Source of the DNA: an uncultured Woeseiaceae bacterium
GTDB taxonomy: Bacteria > Pseudomonadota > Gammaproteobacteria > Steroidobacterales > Woeseiaceae
Direction of reading: 5' to 3'
Assembly: GCA_947259145.1 (NCBI GenBank)
Contig: CAMYLB010000154.1
Location: 1 to 34,565 of the forward strand
Length of the DNA stretch: 34,565 bases
The first letter of the stretch is position 1; each line of letters begins with the position of its first letter. Shown here piece by piece: positions 1-9,260 of this stretch. Position numbers and translations under genes: made by a program. Below the pieces are notes generated by a model. The model was not told the origin of the DNA, did no database searches, and was given only the letters and a program-made list of their open reading frames with translations.

Positions 1-22
1 GCGCCTTGATGATTCGCTTCAT
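1..22 (-). CDS. Possible start of the next hut-locus gene (partial)
   Basis: An ATG at 22-20 on the minus strand overlaps the hutC stop codon in an ATGA arrangement, the same translational coupling used between hutF and hutC. Only seven codons (M-K-R-I-I-K-A) lie inside the window, so the product cannot be identified. By context it could be another histidine-catabolism gene, since hutH, hutU and hutG are all missing from the window, but this is inference. Confidence 0.35.
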
Positions 23-783
23 TGCCGTAGTTCCTCCAACTGCACGACATCAGACGATGTCGACCGGCTCGTGCCGGGCGGGGTGTAGTGTCCGGTCAGC
101 TCATAGCGGCTGCCCGGGTGATGTAAGCGTGCAAAGGTCACCGGGCGCCCTGCCGACCAGGTGCGCCGGATAACGACGAGGCATGCCTCGCCATCTTCGA
201 TATCGAGATATTTCTGCACGGCACGATTCGGCACGCTCGCACGAACGACCTGTTCGGCTTCCTGCAGCGGCGATATCGACGTCAGGTAAGCACTCGGTGT
301 TACCGCTGCGAAGTCCTGTTGCAAACAGCCCGGCGCAAAGCTCGCAAGAACATGACGATCTTCGAGCTGAATCGGGACGCCGTTCTCGGCGTGTACGAGC
401 AGCAGATGAACAACATCGGTACCCTGCTCCACGTGCAGTGCTTTCGCCACTTCGCCTCGCGCGTGCTGCAGCGACTGCCGCATGACCTGGCTTGAATGCG
501 CATGCCCGCGCAGCGCAATTTCGTCGGCGATGTTGTGCACTTCAAGCAAATGTGACTGCGATCGGTAATCCGACACAAACGTACCGCGACCCGCGACCCG
601 ATCGACATAGCCTTCATCGTTCAGCTCACGCAGCGCACGATTCGCCGTCATGCGTGACACGCTCATTGACTCGACAAGTTCGTTTTCGGACGGGACGCGA
701 TCAGCCGGCTGCAGCTCACCCGATGAGATGCGTCCGATGATCAGGTCCTTGAGCTGTTGATAGCGCGGTTTGGCCTGGTTCAT
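19..783 (-). CDS. hutC: HutC, GntR-family histidine utilisation repressor
   Basis: 254-aa GntR/HutC-type transcriptional repressor. An N-terminal winged helix-turn-helix (about residues 5-72, with the signature RVPSENELVESMSVSRMTANRALREL) is followed by a UTRA effector domain (about 90-235) containing HENGVPI/QLEDR-like and RRTWSAGRPVT segments typical of HutC. Family members bind operators upstream of hut genes and release them on urocanate binding. The ATG start overlaps the hutF stop (ATGA), so hutF and hutC are almost certainly one transcript. A matching palindrome lies between hutF and hutI. Length and motifs are complete. Confidence 0.93.
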   Translation of the reverse strand: MNQAKPRYQQLKDLIIGRISSGELQPADRVPSENELVESMSVSRMTANRALRELNDEGYVDRVAGRGTFVSDYRSQSHLLEVHNIADEIALRGHAHSSQVMRQSLQHARGEVAKALHVEQGTDVVHLLLVHAENGVPIQLEDRHVLASFAPGCLQQDFAAVTPSAYLTSISPLQEAEQVVRASVPNRAVQKYLDIEDGEACLVVIRRTWSAGRPVTFARLHHPGSRYELTGHYTPPGTSRSTSSDVVQLEELRQ

Positions 784-2051
784 CGCATCGTCCCGAGCGT
801 TTTCAGGGTCGTTGCGTACTCGGCCCGAGCCCGCGCCCGGTCCACGTGCACGGCATCGACGACACGCCAGTTGCCGTTAGCCATGACGCGTTCGACCGGC
901 AGCGGGTAACCCGAGAACACGAGCGCATCGAGCCGCGACGCATCCCCGTGGCCTGCGAGCATGGGGTCGTCATCGCTTAGAACCACGAGATCGGCCGGCG
1001 CCCCTTTCACCAGTCCGACCGTGGTCTGGCCGCCAGCCATCGCGCCGCCTTCAAGCACGCGTGAAAATAATTCGCTGCCGACATGGCTGTGACGCAGTGA
1101 TACGACGTTGCGGGACTGTGTCGCGAGCCGTTGCCCGTATTCGAGCCACCGCAGCTCCTCGAACGGGTTGATCGAAACGTGGCTGTCGGAACCGATGGCA
1201 ATGCGACCCCCTTCCTCCAGGAAGTGGTGCAAGGGAAACAAGCCGTCGCCCAGGTTTGCCTCGGTACTGGGACACAGCACTGCCACGGCACCCGAGCCCG
1301 CCAGGGCCGCCGCCTCATCGAAGTCCATGTGAGTGGCGTGCACAAGGCACCAGCGTTCGGTCACATCGAGGTTTTCAAGCAACCAGCGCACCGGCCGGCG
1401 ACCGTAGGCGGCCATGCACTGGTCGACTTCGCGCTGCTGCTCGGCAATGTGCAGATGCATCGGCGCGTCATTGTCTGCGGCGACGCGCGCAATTTCTGCG
1501 AGCGACTCGTGACTGACTGCGCGCAAGCTGTGTGCCCCGATCGCGATATTGACCGACTCGCTGCCGTAGTCGGCTGCTCTCGTGTAATGCGCCAGGAACT
1601 CGTCGAGCGACATGGCGAAGTTACGCTGATGTGCCGCGGGTTCAGGGTCGTTAAATCCGGCGCGCTCGTAAAGAACGGGTACGTAGGTCAGGCGAATGCC
1701 GCTGTCGGTCGCGGCCTGCACGATCGCCTGCAACATTGCGTCCTGTTTGTCGATTGCCGTCAGTGCCGACGCATCGACTTGCCCGGCGAGTTCGTACATG
1801 CGCTCGCGCCAGGTCCAGAAACTGTCATGTCCGGCCGGCGAACGCTGCTCCGTGTGCCCGGCCAGCGCGCGCTGGAATGCGTGGCTGTGTGCGTTACAAA
1901 GACCCGGGATAACGCAGCCGGCCAGCGTATCGTCGGCAGACGCTGTGGCCGCCACCTCAATGCCCTCGATACGGCCTTGATCGACTCGGAGGCGAACATC
2001 GTCGGCCCAACCGTCAGGCAGTAGCGCTTTGCTGGCGAAAACGTAGTCCAT
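780..2051 (-). CDS. hutF: HutF, formimidoylglutamate deiminase, apparently with an internal in-frame deletion
   Basis: Amidohydrolase-superfamily enzyme that converts N-formimidoyl-glutamate to N-formylglutamate plus ammonia in the five-step histidine pathway. Metal ligands are visible: H55/H57 (NAHSHAFQRA), the HLHIAEQQREVD segment, CLVHATH and the late Asp in GSDSHVS. The start at 2051 (MDYVFASKALLPDGW) aligns with the family; an upstream in-frame extension to 2168 crosses the operator and hutI and is unlikely. The protein is 423 aa against about 450 expected. After LTAI at residue 100 it jumps to DKQDAML and lacks the usual stretch with a GYT..AEFHY.HH-type motif, which suggests loss of about 32 codons near base 1750 without a frameshift. 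Activity is therefore doubtful. Confidence 0.88.
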   Translation of the reverse strand: MDYVFASKALLPDGWADDVRLRVDQGRIEGIEVAATASADDTLAGCVIPGLCNAHSHAFQRALAGHTEQRSPAGHDSFWTWRERMYELAGQVDASALTAIDKQDAMLQAIVQAATDSGIRLTYVPVLYERAGFNDPEPAAHQRNFAMSLDEFLAHYTRAADYGSESVNIAIGAHSLRAVSHESLAEIARVAADNDAPMHLHIAEQQREVDQCMAAYGRRPVRWLLENLDVTERWCLVHATHMDFDEAAALAGSGAVAVLCPSTEANLGDGLFPLHHFLEEGGRIAIGSDSHVSINPFEELRWLEYGQRLATQSRNVVSLRHSHVGSELFSRVLEGGAMAGGQTTVGLVKGAPADLVVLSDDDPMLAGHGDASRLDALVFSGYPLPVERVMANGNWRVVDAVHVDRARARAEYATTLKTLGTMR

Positions 2052-2066
2052 GGGGTCCCCGTGAAG

Positions 2067-2078
2067 TTGTATATACAG
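2067..2078. promoter_or_regulatory. Putative HutC operator
   Basis: The sequence TTGTATATACAG contains the perfect palindrome TGTATATACA at 2068-2077. It lies in the 71-bp gap between divergent hutF and hutI, 15 bases upstream of the hutF start codon and about 45 bases upstream of the hutI start. It agrees with the TGTATATACA-like core described for HutC operators in pseudomonads, and hutC is adjacent, so one site probably represses both directions. Confidence 0.72.
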
Positions 2079-2122
2079 GCTAGTACATGGTAATTTCGAA
2101 TGCAATTTCGCGGAGACAATCC

Positions 2123-3343
2123 ATGGCCGGTTGGGACCTGCTGCTGACGGACGCGCGCATCGCGACACTTGCCGGCGATTCGCCGGATTACGGCGAGATC
2201 AGCGATGGCGCCATCGCGATTGCCGACGGCTCGATCGCCTGGTTGGGGCCAAAAGGCGCACAGCCCGCCGGGAAACCACGCAAGACGCGATCCCTCGGCG
2301 GACAGTGGGTAACGCCCGCGCTGATCGACTGCCATACGCACCTGGTTTTTGCCGGGGAGCGGTCGCAGGAATTCGAGCAGCGCCTTGAGGGCGCCAGCTA
2401 CGAAGAAATCGCAAAAGCCGGTGGCGGAATTTTGTCGACCGTGCGTGCCACGCGAGCGGCGTCAGCGGAGGAGCTTTTTGATGCGGCCCTGCCGCGCGTC
2501 CAGGCGCTCGCCGCCGAGGGCGTTGCGACAATCGAAATCAAATCCGGTTACGGACTCGACGTTACGAACGAATTGAAAATGCTCGAGGTGGCGAGACGAC
2601 TGGGTGAGTCGACAGACCTGACGATTCGCACCACGCTGCTCGCCGCTCACACGGTGCCACCCGAGTTCGAAGGCAACGCCGACGACTACATCGATTTGAT
2701 CGGCAATGAAATGCTGCCTGAAGTTTCGAAACGCGGACTCGCGGATGCTGTCGACGCTTACTGCGAGTCAATCGCTTTTAGCGCCCCACAAATCGCGAAG
2801 CTGTTTCGTCAAGCCATCGATTTCGACCTGCCCGTCAAGCTGCACGCGGATCAGCTCAGCGATGGCGGCGGCGCCGAACTCGCGGCCTACTTCAACGCGC
2901 TTTCTGCCGACCATCTCGAATACGCGTCAGCCACTGGCGTTGAGGCTATGGCCAAAGCGGGCGCAGTCGCAGTTTTGCTGCCTGGCGCGTTCCTGACGCT
3001 GGGCGAAACACAGCGTCCGCCGATCGACGCGCTCAGGACGAACGGTGTACCAATCGCTGTAGCCAGCGACTGCAACCCCGGCACGTCTCCAATTTGTTCC
3101 CTGCGTAGCGCCATGATTCTTGCAAGTCGCTTATTCGGTCTGACGCCGCTCGAGTGTCTCGCCGGCACCACGCGCGAAGCCGCTCGTGCGCTGGGGCTGT
3201 CGCACGATCGCGGCACGCTGGAGGTAGGAAAACGCGCCGACATCGCGATCTGGAACATCAGCCATCCGCGAGAACTCGCGTACTGGATTGGCACGCCGCA
3301 GCTGGCAGATTTGATAATAGGTGGGCACACTACACGCCCTTGA
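2123..3343 (+). CDS. hutI: HutI, imidazolonepropionase
   Basis: 406-aa amidohydrolase that hydrolyses 4-imidazolone-5-propionate to N-formimidoyl-glutamate, the substrate of HutF. The metal-binding HxH is at H71/H73 (IDCHTHLVFAGER). Other family hallmarks are KSGYGLD, LAAHTVPPEF, KLHADQLS, SADHLEY and ASDCNPGTSP. The ATG at 2123 is chosen because a GGAGA ribosome-binding site precedes it by six bases and the MAGWDLLLTDA start matches the family; an ATG at 2087 has no such site. Its stop overlaps the TTG start of the transporter. The gene looks complete. Confidence 0.95.
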   Translation: MAGWDLLLTDARIATLAGDSPDYGEISDGAIAIADGSIAWLGPKGAQPAGKPRKTRSLGGQWVTPALIDCHTHLVFAGERSQEFEQRLEGASYEEIAKAGGGILSTVRATRAASAEELFDAALPRVQALAAEGVATIEIKSGYGLDVTNELKMLEVARRLGESTDLTIRTTLLAAHTVPPEFEGNADDYIDLIGNEMLPEVSKRGLADAVDAYCESIAFSAPQIAKLFRQAIDFDLPVKLHADQLSDGGGAELAAYFNALSADHLEYASATGVEAMAKAGAVAVLLPGAFLTLGETQRPPIDALRTNGVPIAVASDCNPGTSPICSLRSAMILASRLFGLTPLECLAGTTREAARALGLSHDRGTLEVGKRADIAIWNISHPRELAYWIGTPQLADLIIGGHTTRP

Positions 3344-4534
3344 ACACCCACCCCGTGCAATCCCGCAGTTTTGTCCTGACCTTAGGCCTGCTTACGGCCA
3401 TGGCAGCATTGACTGTGGACCTCAGCCTGCCCGCCATTCCTTCCATGGTCGGCGCGCTCGACTCGACCCTGACGCGCGGCCAGCAGATCGTCGGCATTTT
3501 CATGGCCGGCATGGCCATCGGGCAGATCCCCGCCGGTTTGTTCTCCGATCGTGGCCTTGTTCGCAATCGCTGCAACAGTGGCTGCCTCGGCCAGCGATAT
3601 GGAGTGGCTGCTGGCGGCTCGTTTTGTGCAAGGCATTGGCGCCGCTTCGGCCGTCGTGCTGTCGAGGGCCATCGTGCGCGATATTGCGTCAGGCAGGGAC
3701 GCGGCACGCCTGATGTCACTGATGACGATGATCTTCACGGCGGCCCCCGTCATTGCACCAACGTTCGGTGCGTTGCTGGTTGCACAATGGGGGTGGCGGG
3801 CGCCGTTCATCGCGATCGCCGCCTGCGCCTACCTGATGATTGTGGCCATCAGGCAAAACCTTGTTGAGACGCACATACCCCAGGTGACCGAACACCCGGT
3901 CCGGCAGCTGATTTCCAGTTTTGGCGAGTTCTTCTCTCATCGTCAGAGTATTTTCGGGCTATTGCTGCTGCTGTTGCCGCCGGCGGGGTTTCTGTCGATC
4001 ATCGCCGTCTCGGCCGCACTAACCGTCGAAATCTATGGCTACTCGGTCCAGGCTTACGGGCTGATTTTCGCCTGTGCCGGGCTTTCGATACTGGCGGGAT
4101 CGGCCCTGAATCGTCTGCTCGTGATGCATTTCGACCAACTGCAGCTCATCGGCATTAGCGTGGCCATCATCTTCGCCGCCAGCGCGCAGCTGGCTACAAT
4201 CGCCTGGCTGGACTCCGCACCCTTCTGGTGGCTCTGGTCATGCGTTTGCGAGTTCATGTTTACGATCGCCATCCTGATGTCCAACACCATGGTCGTCGCG
4301 CTTGACCCTTTGCCAAGAATCGCAGGAGTCGCTTCATCTATTGTCGGCACCCTGCAAAACCTCGCCGGCGCAGGCGGCGCGTTGTTCGCAGCGCTGATTT
4401 ATGACGGTTCGGTCCGCAATGCCGTGATCATAATGGCGATCGTCGGACTGCTCACGACCCTTATTTTCCTGATGCGCCCACTGATCGCACCAGGACCGTT
4501 CGTTCATCATCCTGAAGAACTGGCGCGCGATTAG
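3340..4534 (+). pseudogene. Bcr/CflA-family MFS transporter, broken by an internal deletion
   Basis: Twelve-helix major facilitator of the Bcr/CflA drug/solute type. The first part runs from TTG 3340 (overlapping the hutI stop; GTG 3355 is an alternative) through LTVDLSLPAIPSM and GQIPAGLFSDR in one frame. The rest continues in a second frame from 3551 (VALFAIAATVAASAS, then FVQGIGAASAVVLSRAIVRD). The junction lies directly after SDR, where the family has motif A, of the form xGRRPVLxxG. About 12 codons are missing with loss of frame (3n+2, probably 32-35 bases). No in-frame stops occur elsewhere and the joined length would be about 409 aa, normal for the family. Position after hutI suggests uptake or export of histidine or a related imidazole compound, but this is inference. 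Confidence 0.85.
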
Positions 4535-4546
4535 TCGAGCCGCTGG

Positions 4547-4552
4547 TATACT
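4547..4552 (+). promoter_or_regulatory. Possible -10 element ahead of the M16 protease gene
   Basis: A TATACT hexamer lies in the 116-bp gap between the transporter and the protease, about 100 bases before the ATG at 4651. No good -35 match is seen at 16-18 bases upstream, so this is a weak call. The rest of the gap holds nothing recognisable except a GAGAG ribosome-binding site just before the start. Confidence 0.3.
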
Positions 4553-4650
4553 TCGCGCCACCCGGAAAAAACTCTAATCTCATTCTGATATCGCACAGCG
4601 GACTCCAGCATCAACTGCCGCGACGCGACCACGACCAAAGAGAGTTAATC

Positions 4651-7401
4651 ATGCGTGAAAATCTGTCTCTAGCGGCCCTTGCGCCGATTGTCCTGCTGGC
4701 TTTCGCTTCCCTCGCAAATGCCGCCGACGTCGAAATTCCCTATACCGAATACACGCTCGACAACGGTCTCAGGCTTATTGTCCACGAGGACAACAAGGCA
4801 CCCATCGTCGCCGTCAATGTCTGGTACCACGTCGGTTCCAAGAACGAGAAGCCCGGCAAAACCGGCTTCGCGCACCTGTTTGAACACCTGATGTTCAATG
4901 GCACCGAGAACTACGACGATGAGTACTTCAAGCCCTTTGAACGGGTTGGCGCAACCGATATGAACGGTACGACAAACTTTGATCGCACCAACTATTTTCA
5001 AAATGTTCCAAAGACCGCGCTCGACATGGCGCTCTGGATGGAATCTGACCGCATGGGGCACATGTTGGGCGCCGTCACGCAGGAGAAGCTCGACGAACAA
5101 CGTGGCGTTGTACAGAACGAGAAACGCCAGGGTGATAACCAGCCTTACGGCAAGGTGCTGTACCACATACTTGACGGTGCGTTTCCCGAAGGTCACCCGT
5201 ACTCGTGGTCGGTGATTGGGTCCATGGACGATCTCAATGCGGCCAGCCTCGAGGACGTACAGGAATGGTTCAAGACCTACTATGGCCCGAACAACGCCGT
5301 TCTGGTCGTTGCCGGTGACGTCGCCGCCGCCGAGGTGTTCGAGAAGGTCAAACTGTATTTCGGCGACATTCCACCCGGGCCACCGATATCCAAGTACGAC
5401 GTCTGGGAAGTTCAGCTGGAGAGCGACAAACACGAAGTCCTGCAGGACCGCGTGCCACAGGCGCAGTATTACAAGATCTGGGGCGGCCCACACCTCACGT
5501 CCGAGGATACCGATTTACTTGACCTCGCCGGCGATGTGCTTGCCGCCGGCAAGAACTCGCGACTGTTCGAGCGCCTGGTATACAACGAGCAGATCGCCAC
5601 GAGCGCGCAGGCCGGCATGTTCGCGAACGAAATCGCGGGCATCTTCTGGATTGTCGTCACGGCGCAGCCCGGCGGTGACGTTGAAGCGATCAAACGGGCC
5701 GTAGACGAGGAATTCGATCGTCTGATGCGGGACGGAATTTCGAAAGACGAGCTCGAGCGCGTCAAAGCATCCAGGCGCGGCGGATTCGTTCGCGGCATCG
5801 AACGGATCGGTGGTTTCGGCGGCAAGTCCGACGTGCTTGCGCGCAACGCCGTGTATGCCGGGCGTCCGGATTTTTACAAAGTCCAGCAGCAGCGATTTGA
5901 AAGCGCGTCTGCCGAATCGATCGAGGCCGCAATCGACCGCTGGTTAAAGGCCGGCGCGTATCATCTCGAGGTGCGACCGTTCCCGGAACTGAGCACTGCT
6001 AGCGAGGGCGCCGATCGTTCCGGCGTCCCCGAAGCAGCTTCATTCCCGGAAGTAGCTTTTAGCGAATTTCAACGTGGCACGCTGTCGAATGGACTTGAAC
6101 TGATCGTTGCAACGCGCAAGTCGATTCCGACGATCAAGATGAGTCTCCGATTCGACGCCGGCTTTGCGTCCGATCAGTTCGGCGAGCCCGGCACCTCGAG
6201 CCTCGCGATGGCAATGCTGGACGAAGGCACGAAACGACGCACGGCACTGCAAATCAGCGATGAACTCGACCGCATCAGCGCCACGATCGGCGCAGGCTCC
6301 GGCCTGGATTCCTCAACCGTAGCGCTCGACACGCTGTCGGAAAACCTGGACAAAGCACTCGACCTGTACGCAGACGTGATATTGAACCCGGCGTTTCCCG
6401 AAGCTGATCTGGAGCGCCTGCGCAAGCAACGGCTGGCGCAGATCGGGCAGGAAAAGAACGCACCGGTTTCAATGGCGATGCGCACCTTTCCCAAGCTGCT
6501 CTTCGGCGAGGGCCATGCTTATGCCATGCCACTGACGGGATCGGGAACGGAAGCTTCCGTGTCGCGCATCACGCGCCAGTCCCTTGTGGACTACCACGGC
6601 ACCTGGTTCAAGCCCAATAACGCCACGCTGATCGTCGTTGGCGATACCACGATGACCGCAATCAAGCCGAAGCTGGAGAAGCTATTCGCGCGCTGGAAAC
6701 CGGCGGACGTGCCAACCAAGAACATTGCCAGCGTGCCGGTTAGCGAAGGGGAACGCATATTCCTTATCGACAGGCCGGGATCGGAGCAGTCGATTATTTT
6801 TGCAGGCAACGTGGCACCACCGACAGGTGACGTTAATGAGATCGCCCTTGAGACAATGAACGAGATCATCGGTGGCAGCTTTACATCGCGCCTGAACATG
6901 AATTTGCGCGAGGACAAGAGCTGGGCGTACGGCGCCCGCACCATGATTCGGGATGCGCAGGGTCAGCGGCCCTTTGTTGCGTATGCGCCGGTACAGACAG
7001 ACAAGACCATGGAATCGATGGCTGAAATCAAGCGTGAGCTTGACGAATACCTGTCATCGAATCGGGCGACGGATGCCGAGATGGCAAAGGTCAAGGACAA
7101 CAACACCCTGAGTCTGCCGGGCCGCTGGGAAACCAATGCCTCGGTAATGCGAGACATTGGCGAGATCGTGACCTACGGCCTTCCGGACAACTACTGGGAT
7201 ACTTATGCCGATTCTGTTCGCGGATTGTCGCTAGAACAAATCAACGACGTGGCCGGGCAGACTATCAAGCCCGACAACCTCACCTGGGTAGTCGTCGGTG
7301 ACCGGGAAAAGATCGAATCGCGCATCCGCGAGCTCGAGCTCGGCGAGATTACGCAAATCGACACTGACGGCAATATCATCACGACGACTTCAACCAACTA
7401 A
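4651..7401 (+). CDS. M16-family zinc metalloprotease, two-domain, periplasmic
   Basis: 916-aa pitrilysin-type peptidase. An N-terminal signal peptide (about residues 1-24, ending in LANA-A) points to export. The first M16 domain carries the inverted zinc motif H75-L-F-E78-H79 with the distal ligand Glu near residue 157 (VVQNEKRQ). The second, non-catalytic M16 half begins near residue 475 and includes the LREDKSWAYGAR segment typical of the C-terminal half. The family degrades peptides in a clam-shell chamber. A GAGAG site precedes the ATG. It stands alone between the transporter and sstT, and the coding sequence looks intact. The physiological substrate cannot be read from the sequence. Confidence 0.93.
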   Translation: MRENLSLAALAPIVLLAFASLANAADVEIPYTEYTLDNGLRLIVHEDNKAPIVAVNVWYHVGSKNEKPGKTGFAHLFEHLMFNGTENYDDEYFKPFERVGATDMNGTTNFDRTNYFQNVPKTALDMALWMESDRMGHMLGAVTQEKLDEQRGVVQNEKRQGDNQPYGKVLYHILDGAFPEGHPYSWSVIGSMDDLNAASLEDVQEWFKTYYGPNNAVLVVAGDVAAAEVFEKVKLYFGDIPPGPPISKYDVWEVQLESDKHEVLQDRVPQAQYYKIWGGPHLTSEDTDLLDLAGDVLAAGKNSRLFERLVYNEQIATSAQAGMFANEIAGIFWIVVTAQPGGDVEAIKRAVDEEFDRLMRDGISKDELERVKASRRGGFVRGIERIGGFGGKSDVLARNAVYAGRPDFYKVQQQRFESASAESIEAAIDRWLKAGAYHLEVRPFPELSTASEGADRSGVPEAASFPEVAFSEFQRGTLSNGLELIVATRKSIPTIKMSLRFDAGFASDQFGEPGTSSLAMAMLDEGTKRRTALQISDELDRISATIGAGSGLDSSTVALDTLSENLDKALDLYADVILNPAFPEADLERLRKQRLAQIGQEKNAPVSMAMRTFPKLLFGEGHAYAMPLTGSGTEASVSRITRQSLVDYHGTWFKPNNATLIVVGDTTMTAIKPKLEKLFARWKPADVPTKNIASVPVSEGERIFLIDRPGSEQSIIFAGNVAPPTGDVNEIALETMNEIIGGSFTSRLNMNLREDKSWAYGARTMIRDAQGQRPFVAYAPVQTDKTMESMAEIKRELDEYLSSNRATDAEMAKVKDNNTLSLPGRWETNASVMRDIGEIVTYGLPDNYWDTYADSVRGLSLEQINDVAGQTIKPDNLTWVVVGDREKIESRIRELELGEITQIDTDGNIITTTSTN

Positions 7402-7408
7402 CCTGCAC

Positions 7409-7436
7409 GCCGGGCGCCCGCTCCAGGGCGCCCGGC
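7409..7436. terminator. Strong hairpin between the protease gene and sstT
   Basis: A perfect 11-bp inverted repeat, GCCGGGCGCCC / GGGCGCCCGGC, with a six-base loop (GCTCCA), sits eight bases after the protease stop and 25 bases before sstT. There is no T-run after it, so it is a terminator-like or mRNA-stabilising hairpin rather than a classical intrinsic terminator. Confidence 0.6.
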
Positions 7437-7461
7437 ATCACGGGCTGGCGCAATTGAGCCG

Positions 7462-8670
7462 ATGACAACAAAAACAGTATTCGACCGAGTAATGTCAGGC
7501 AGCCTCGTGCTGCAAATCGCGGTAGGCATCGTTGCTGGTGTCGCTTTGTCACTGAGCTGGCCGGACGCCGCAAGAGCGTCGATGCTGCTGGGTAACTTGT
7601 TCGTCCAGGCGCTCAAAGCGGTGGCGCCCATACTCGTCCTGGTGCTGGTTGCCTCGGCGATCGCGAATCGCCGTGTGAGCCACACCTCGCAGATGCGCCC
7701 TATCGTCGTGATGTATCTCATCGGCACGGCTGCGGCCGCATTGCTGGCGGTCACAATGAGTACCCTGTTTCCAACAACGCTCGCACTGCAGATACCCGAG
7801 ATCAGTGCGAACGCTCCGAAGGGAATCGCTGAAGTCCTCGGCGGCTTGTTACAAAAACTCGTCGACAACCCGGTCAACGCCATCCTGACCGGAAACTTCA
7901 TCGGCATTCTCGTGTGGGGCGTGCTGCTGGGCATTTTCCTGCATCACGCGGCGGACTCTACGCGACAGATGCTTAAAGACACGTCGGACGCCGTAACGCA
8001 CATCGTCCGGCTCGTAATTCGCCTGGCGCCAATCGGCATATTCGGACTCGTCGCCGGCAACCTCGCCGAATCGGGCCTGTCCGTACTTGGCGGCTACGCG
8101 CGAATCCTGACCGTGCTGCTGGGCAGCATGCTGATCATGGCGTTGTTGGTCAATCCGTTGATTGTCTGGATCAAAACGCGCAGGAATCCATACCCGATCG
8201 TGCTGACGGCACTCAGGGAAAGCGGCGTCACAGCATTCTTTACGCGCAGTTCGGCGGCCAATATTCCGGTCAACCTGGCGCTGTGCGAAAAACTCAATTT
8301 GGAAAAAGACACCTACGCTGTATCTATTCCGCTTGGTGCAACAATCAACATGGGTGGTGCCGCCATTACAATCACCGTACTGACGTTGGCTGCCGCACAT
8401 ACCCTGGGCATCCATGTCGACTTGCCTACGGCACTGTTGCTGAGTCTCGTCGCAGCTTTGTCAGCCTGCGGTGCATCGGGCGTTGCCGGGGGATCGTTGC
8501 TGCTGATTCCACTGAGCTGCGGACTGTTCGGTATATCGAACGACATCGCAATGCAGGTCGTTGCCGTCGGATTCGTGATTAGTATCCTTCAGGATTCAGC
8601 GGAAACCGCGCTTAACAGTTCCACCGACGTGGTATTCACCGCAGCTGTGGCAGGCAAACAAACACAATGA
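7462..8670 (+). CDS. sstT: SstT, Na+/serine-threonine symporter
   Basis: 402-aa inner-membrane transporter of the dicarboxylate/amino acid:cation symporter (DAACS) family. It is recognised as SstT by long near-identical motifs: AVAPILVL early, [21 protein letters not shown], then [55 protein letters not shown] and the [14 protein letters not shown] ending. These form the two re-entrant hairpins and the substrate site. It imports serine and threonine with sodium. Length is close to the E. coli protein (about 414 aa). The ATG at 7462 has only a weak ribosome-binding site. It converges with the nitroreductase gene five bases downstream. Confidence 0.96.
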   Translation: MTTKTVFDRVMSGSLVLQIAVGIVAGVALSLSWPDAARASMLLGNLFVQALKAVAPILVLVLVASAIANRRVSHTSQMRPIVVMYLIGTAAAALLAVTMSTLFPTTLALQIPEISANAPKGIAEVLGGLLQKLVDNPVNAILTGNFIGILVWGVLLGIFLHHAADSTRQMLKDTSDAVTHIVRLVIRLAPIGIFGLVAGNLAESGLSVLGGYARILTVLLGSMLIMALLVNPLIVWIKTRRNPYPIVLTALRESGVTAFFTRSSAANIPVNLALCEKLNLEKDTYAVSIPLGATINMGGAAITITVLTLAAAHTLGIHVDLPTALLLSLVAALSACGASGVAGGSLLLIPLSCGLFGISNDIAMQVVAVGFVISILQDSAETALNSSTDVVFTAAVAGKQTQ

Positions 8671-8675
8671 CGGCG

Positions 8676-9260
8676 CTAGGGCAGCCGGCGTAAAACTCTT
8701 GACAGTTCCTTACGCGATTGGCCCGGCGTCAGCTTCGGGTAGCCGAACCAGATAAGGCCAACAACGAATGCCTGCGACTCATCGACGTCAATGATGTCGA
8801 AGAAGCGCGGGTCTCGCGTGATATCGCCCGTCGTCCACTTGGACCCGACACCGGCTTTCCAGAGATACAACATAAAGTTTTGCACGGCAGCAGAGCACGC
8901 CGCGTAGTCCTCTTGTTGACGCAGCTCGTCCTCGTTACGTTCGCAGGTCACGATCAACCAGCCCGGCTTCTCCGCCCAACTCTCGCGTTTGTGCAACGCC
9001 AGTTCATCGCCTTTTTTCTCGGCCGTCATCAGCCGGCAAAGATCGAGTATCTTCTGCACCGTGTGCTCGCCCGGGAGAATAAAGTGCCAGGGTTCCGTTA
9101 CGTGGTGATTCGGCGCCCACGTGGCCGCCTCCAGAGCACCACGAACAAGCTCATCGGGCACCGGCGTCTGCAAGAAAAGACTGATCGTGCGCCGCCCTTG
9201 CAGAATTTCCGCAAATTCGCGCAGCTCCTGCGTTTCGTAACTGGGTGGGCGTTTCTTCAT
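8676..9260 (-). CDS. Nitroreductase-family FMN oxidoreductase
   Basis: 194-aa nitroreductase fold protein. An N-terminal RRTISLFLQTPVP segment (FMN-phosphate binding Arg region), APNHHVTEPWHF (the usual AP(S/N)xxxxQPW-like motif) and the C-terminal GLIWFGYP segment match YdjA/YfhC-like members. Such enzymes reduce nitro or quinone-type compounds with NAD(P)H; the substrate is unknown. The start at 9260 follows an AAGGA site and its A is shared with the stop codon of the thiolase remnant (TGATG). It is the last gene of a minus-strand run beginning at 10211. It appears complete. Confidence 0.88.
   Translation of the reverse strand: MKKRPPSYETQELREFAEILQGRRTISLFLQTPVPDELVRGALEAATWAPNHHVTEPWHFILPGEHTVQKILDLCRLMTAEKKGDELALHKRESWAEKPGWLIVTCERNEDELRQQEDYAACSAAVQNFMLYLWKAGVGSKWTTGDITRDPRFFDIIDVDESQAFVVGLIWFGYPKLTPGQSRKELSRVLRRLP

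Noticed and set aside
1131-2024. Long plus-strand open frame of 297 codons opposite hutF
   Set aside because: It is the antisense shadow of hutF; the translation has no recognisable domain, while hutF on the other strand is a clear family member.
3541-3560. Programmed frameshift as explanation for the transporter break
   Set aside because: No slippery heptamer or stimulatory structure is apparent, and conserved residues are missing rather than merely out of frame.
4669-5493. Minus-strand open frame of 274 codons inside the M16 protease gene
   Set aside because: Shadow of the protease; Val/Gly-rich translation typical of antisense reading in this composition.
7409-7436. Riboswitch or attenuator ahead of sstT
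   Set aside because: The hairpin is a simple isolated stem-loop close to the preceding stop; no alternative pairing or leader peptide is seen.
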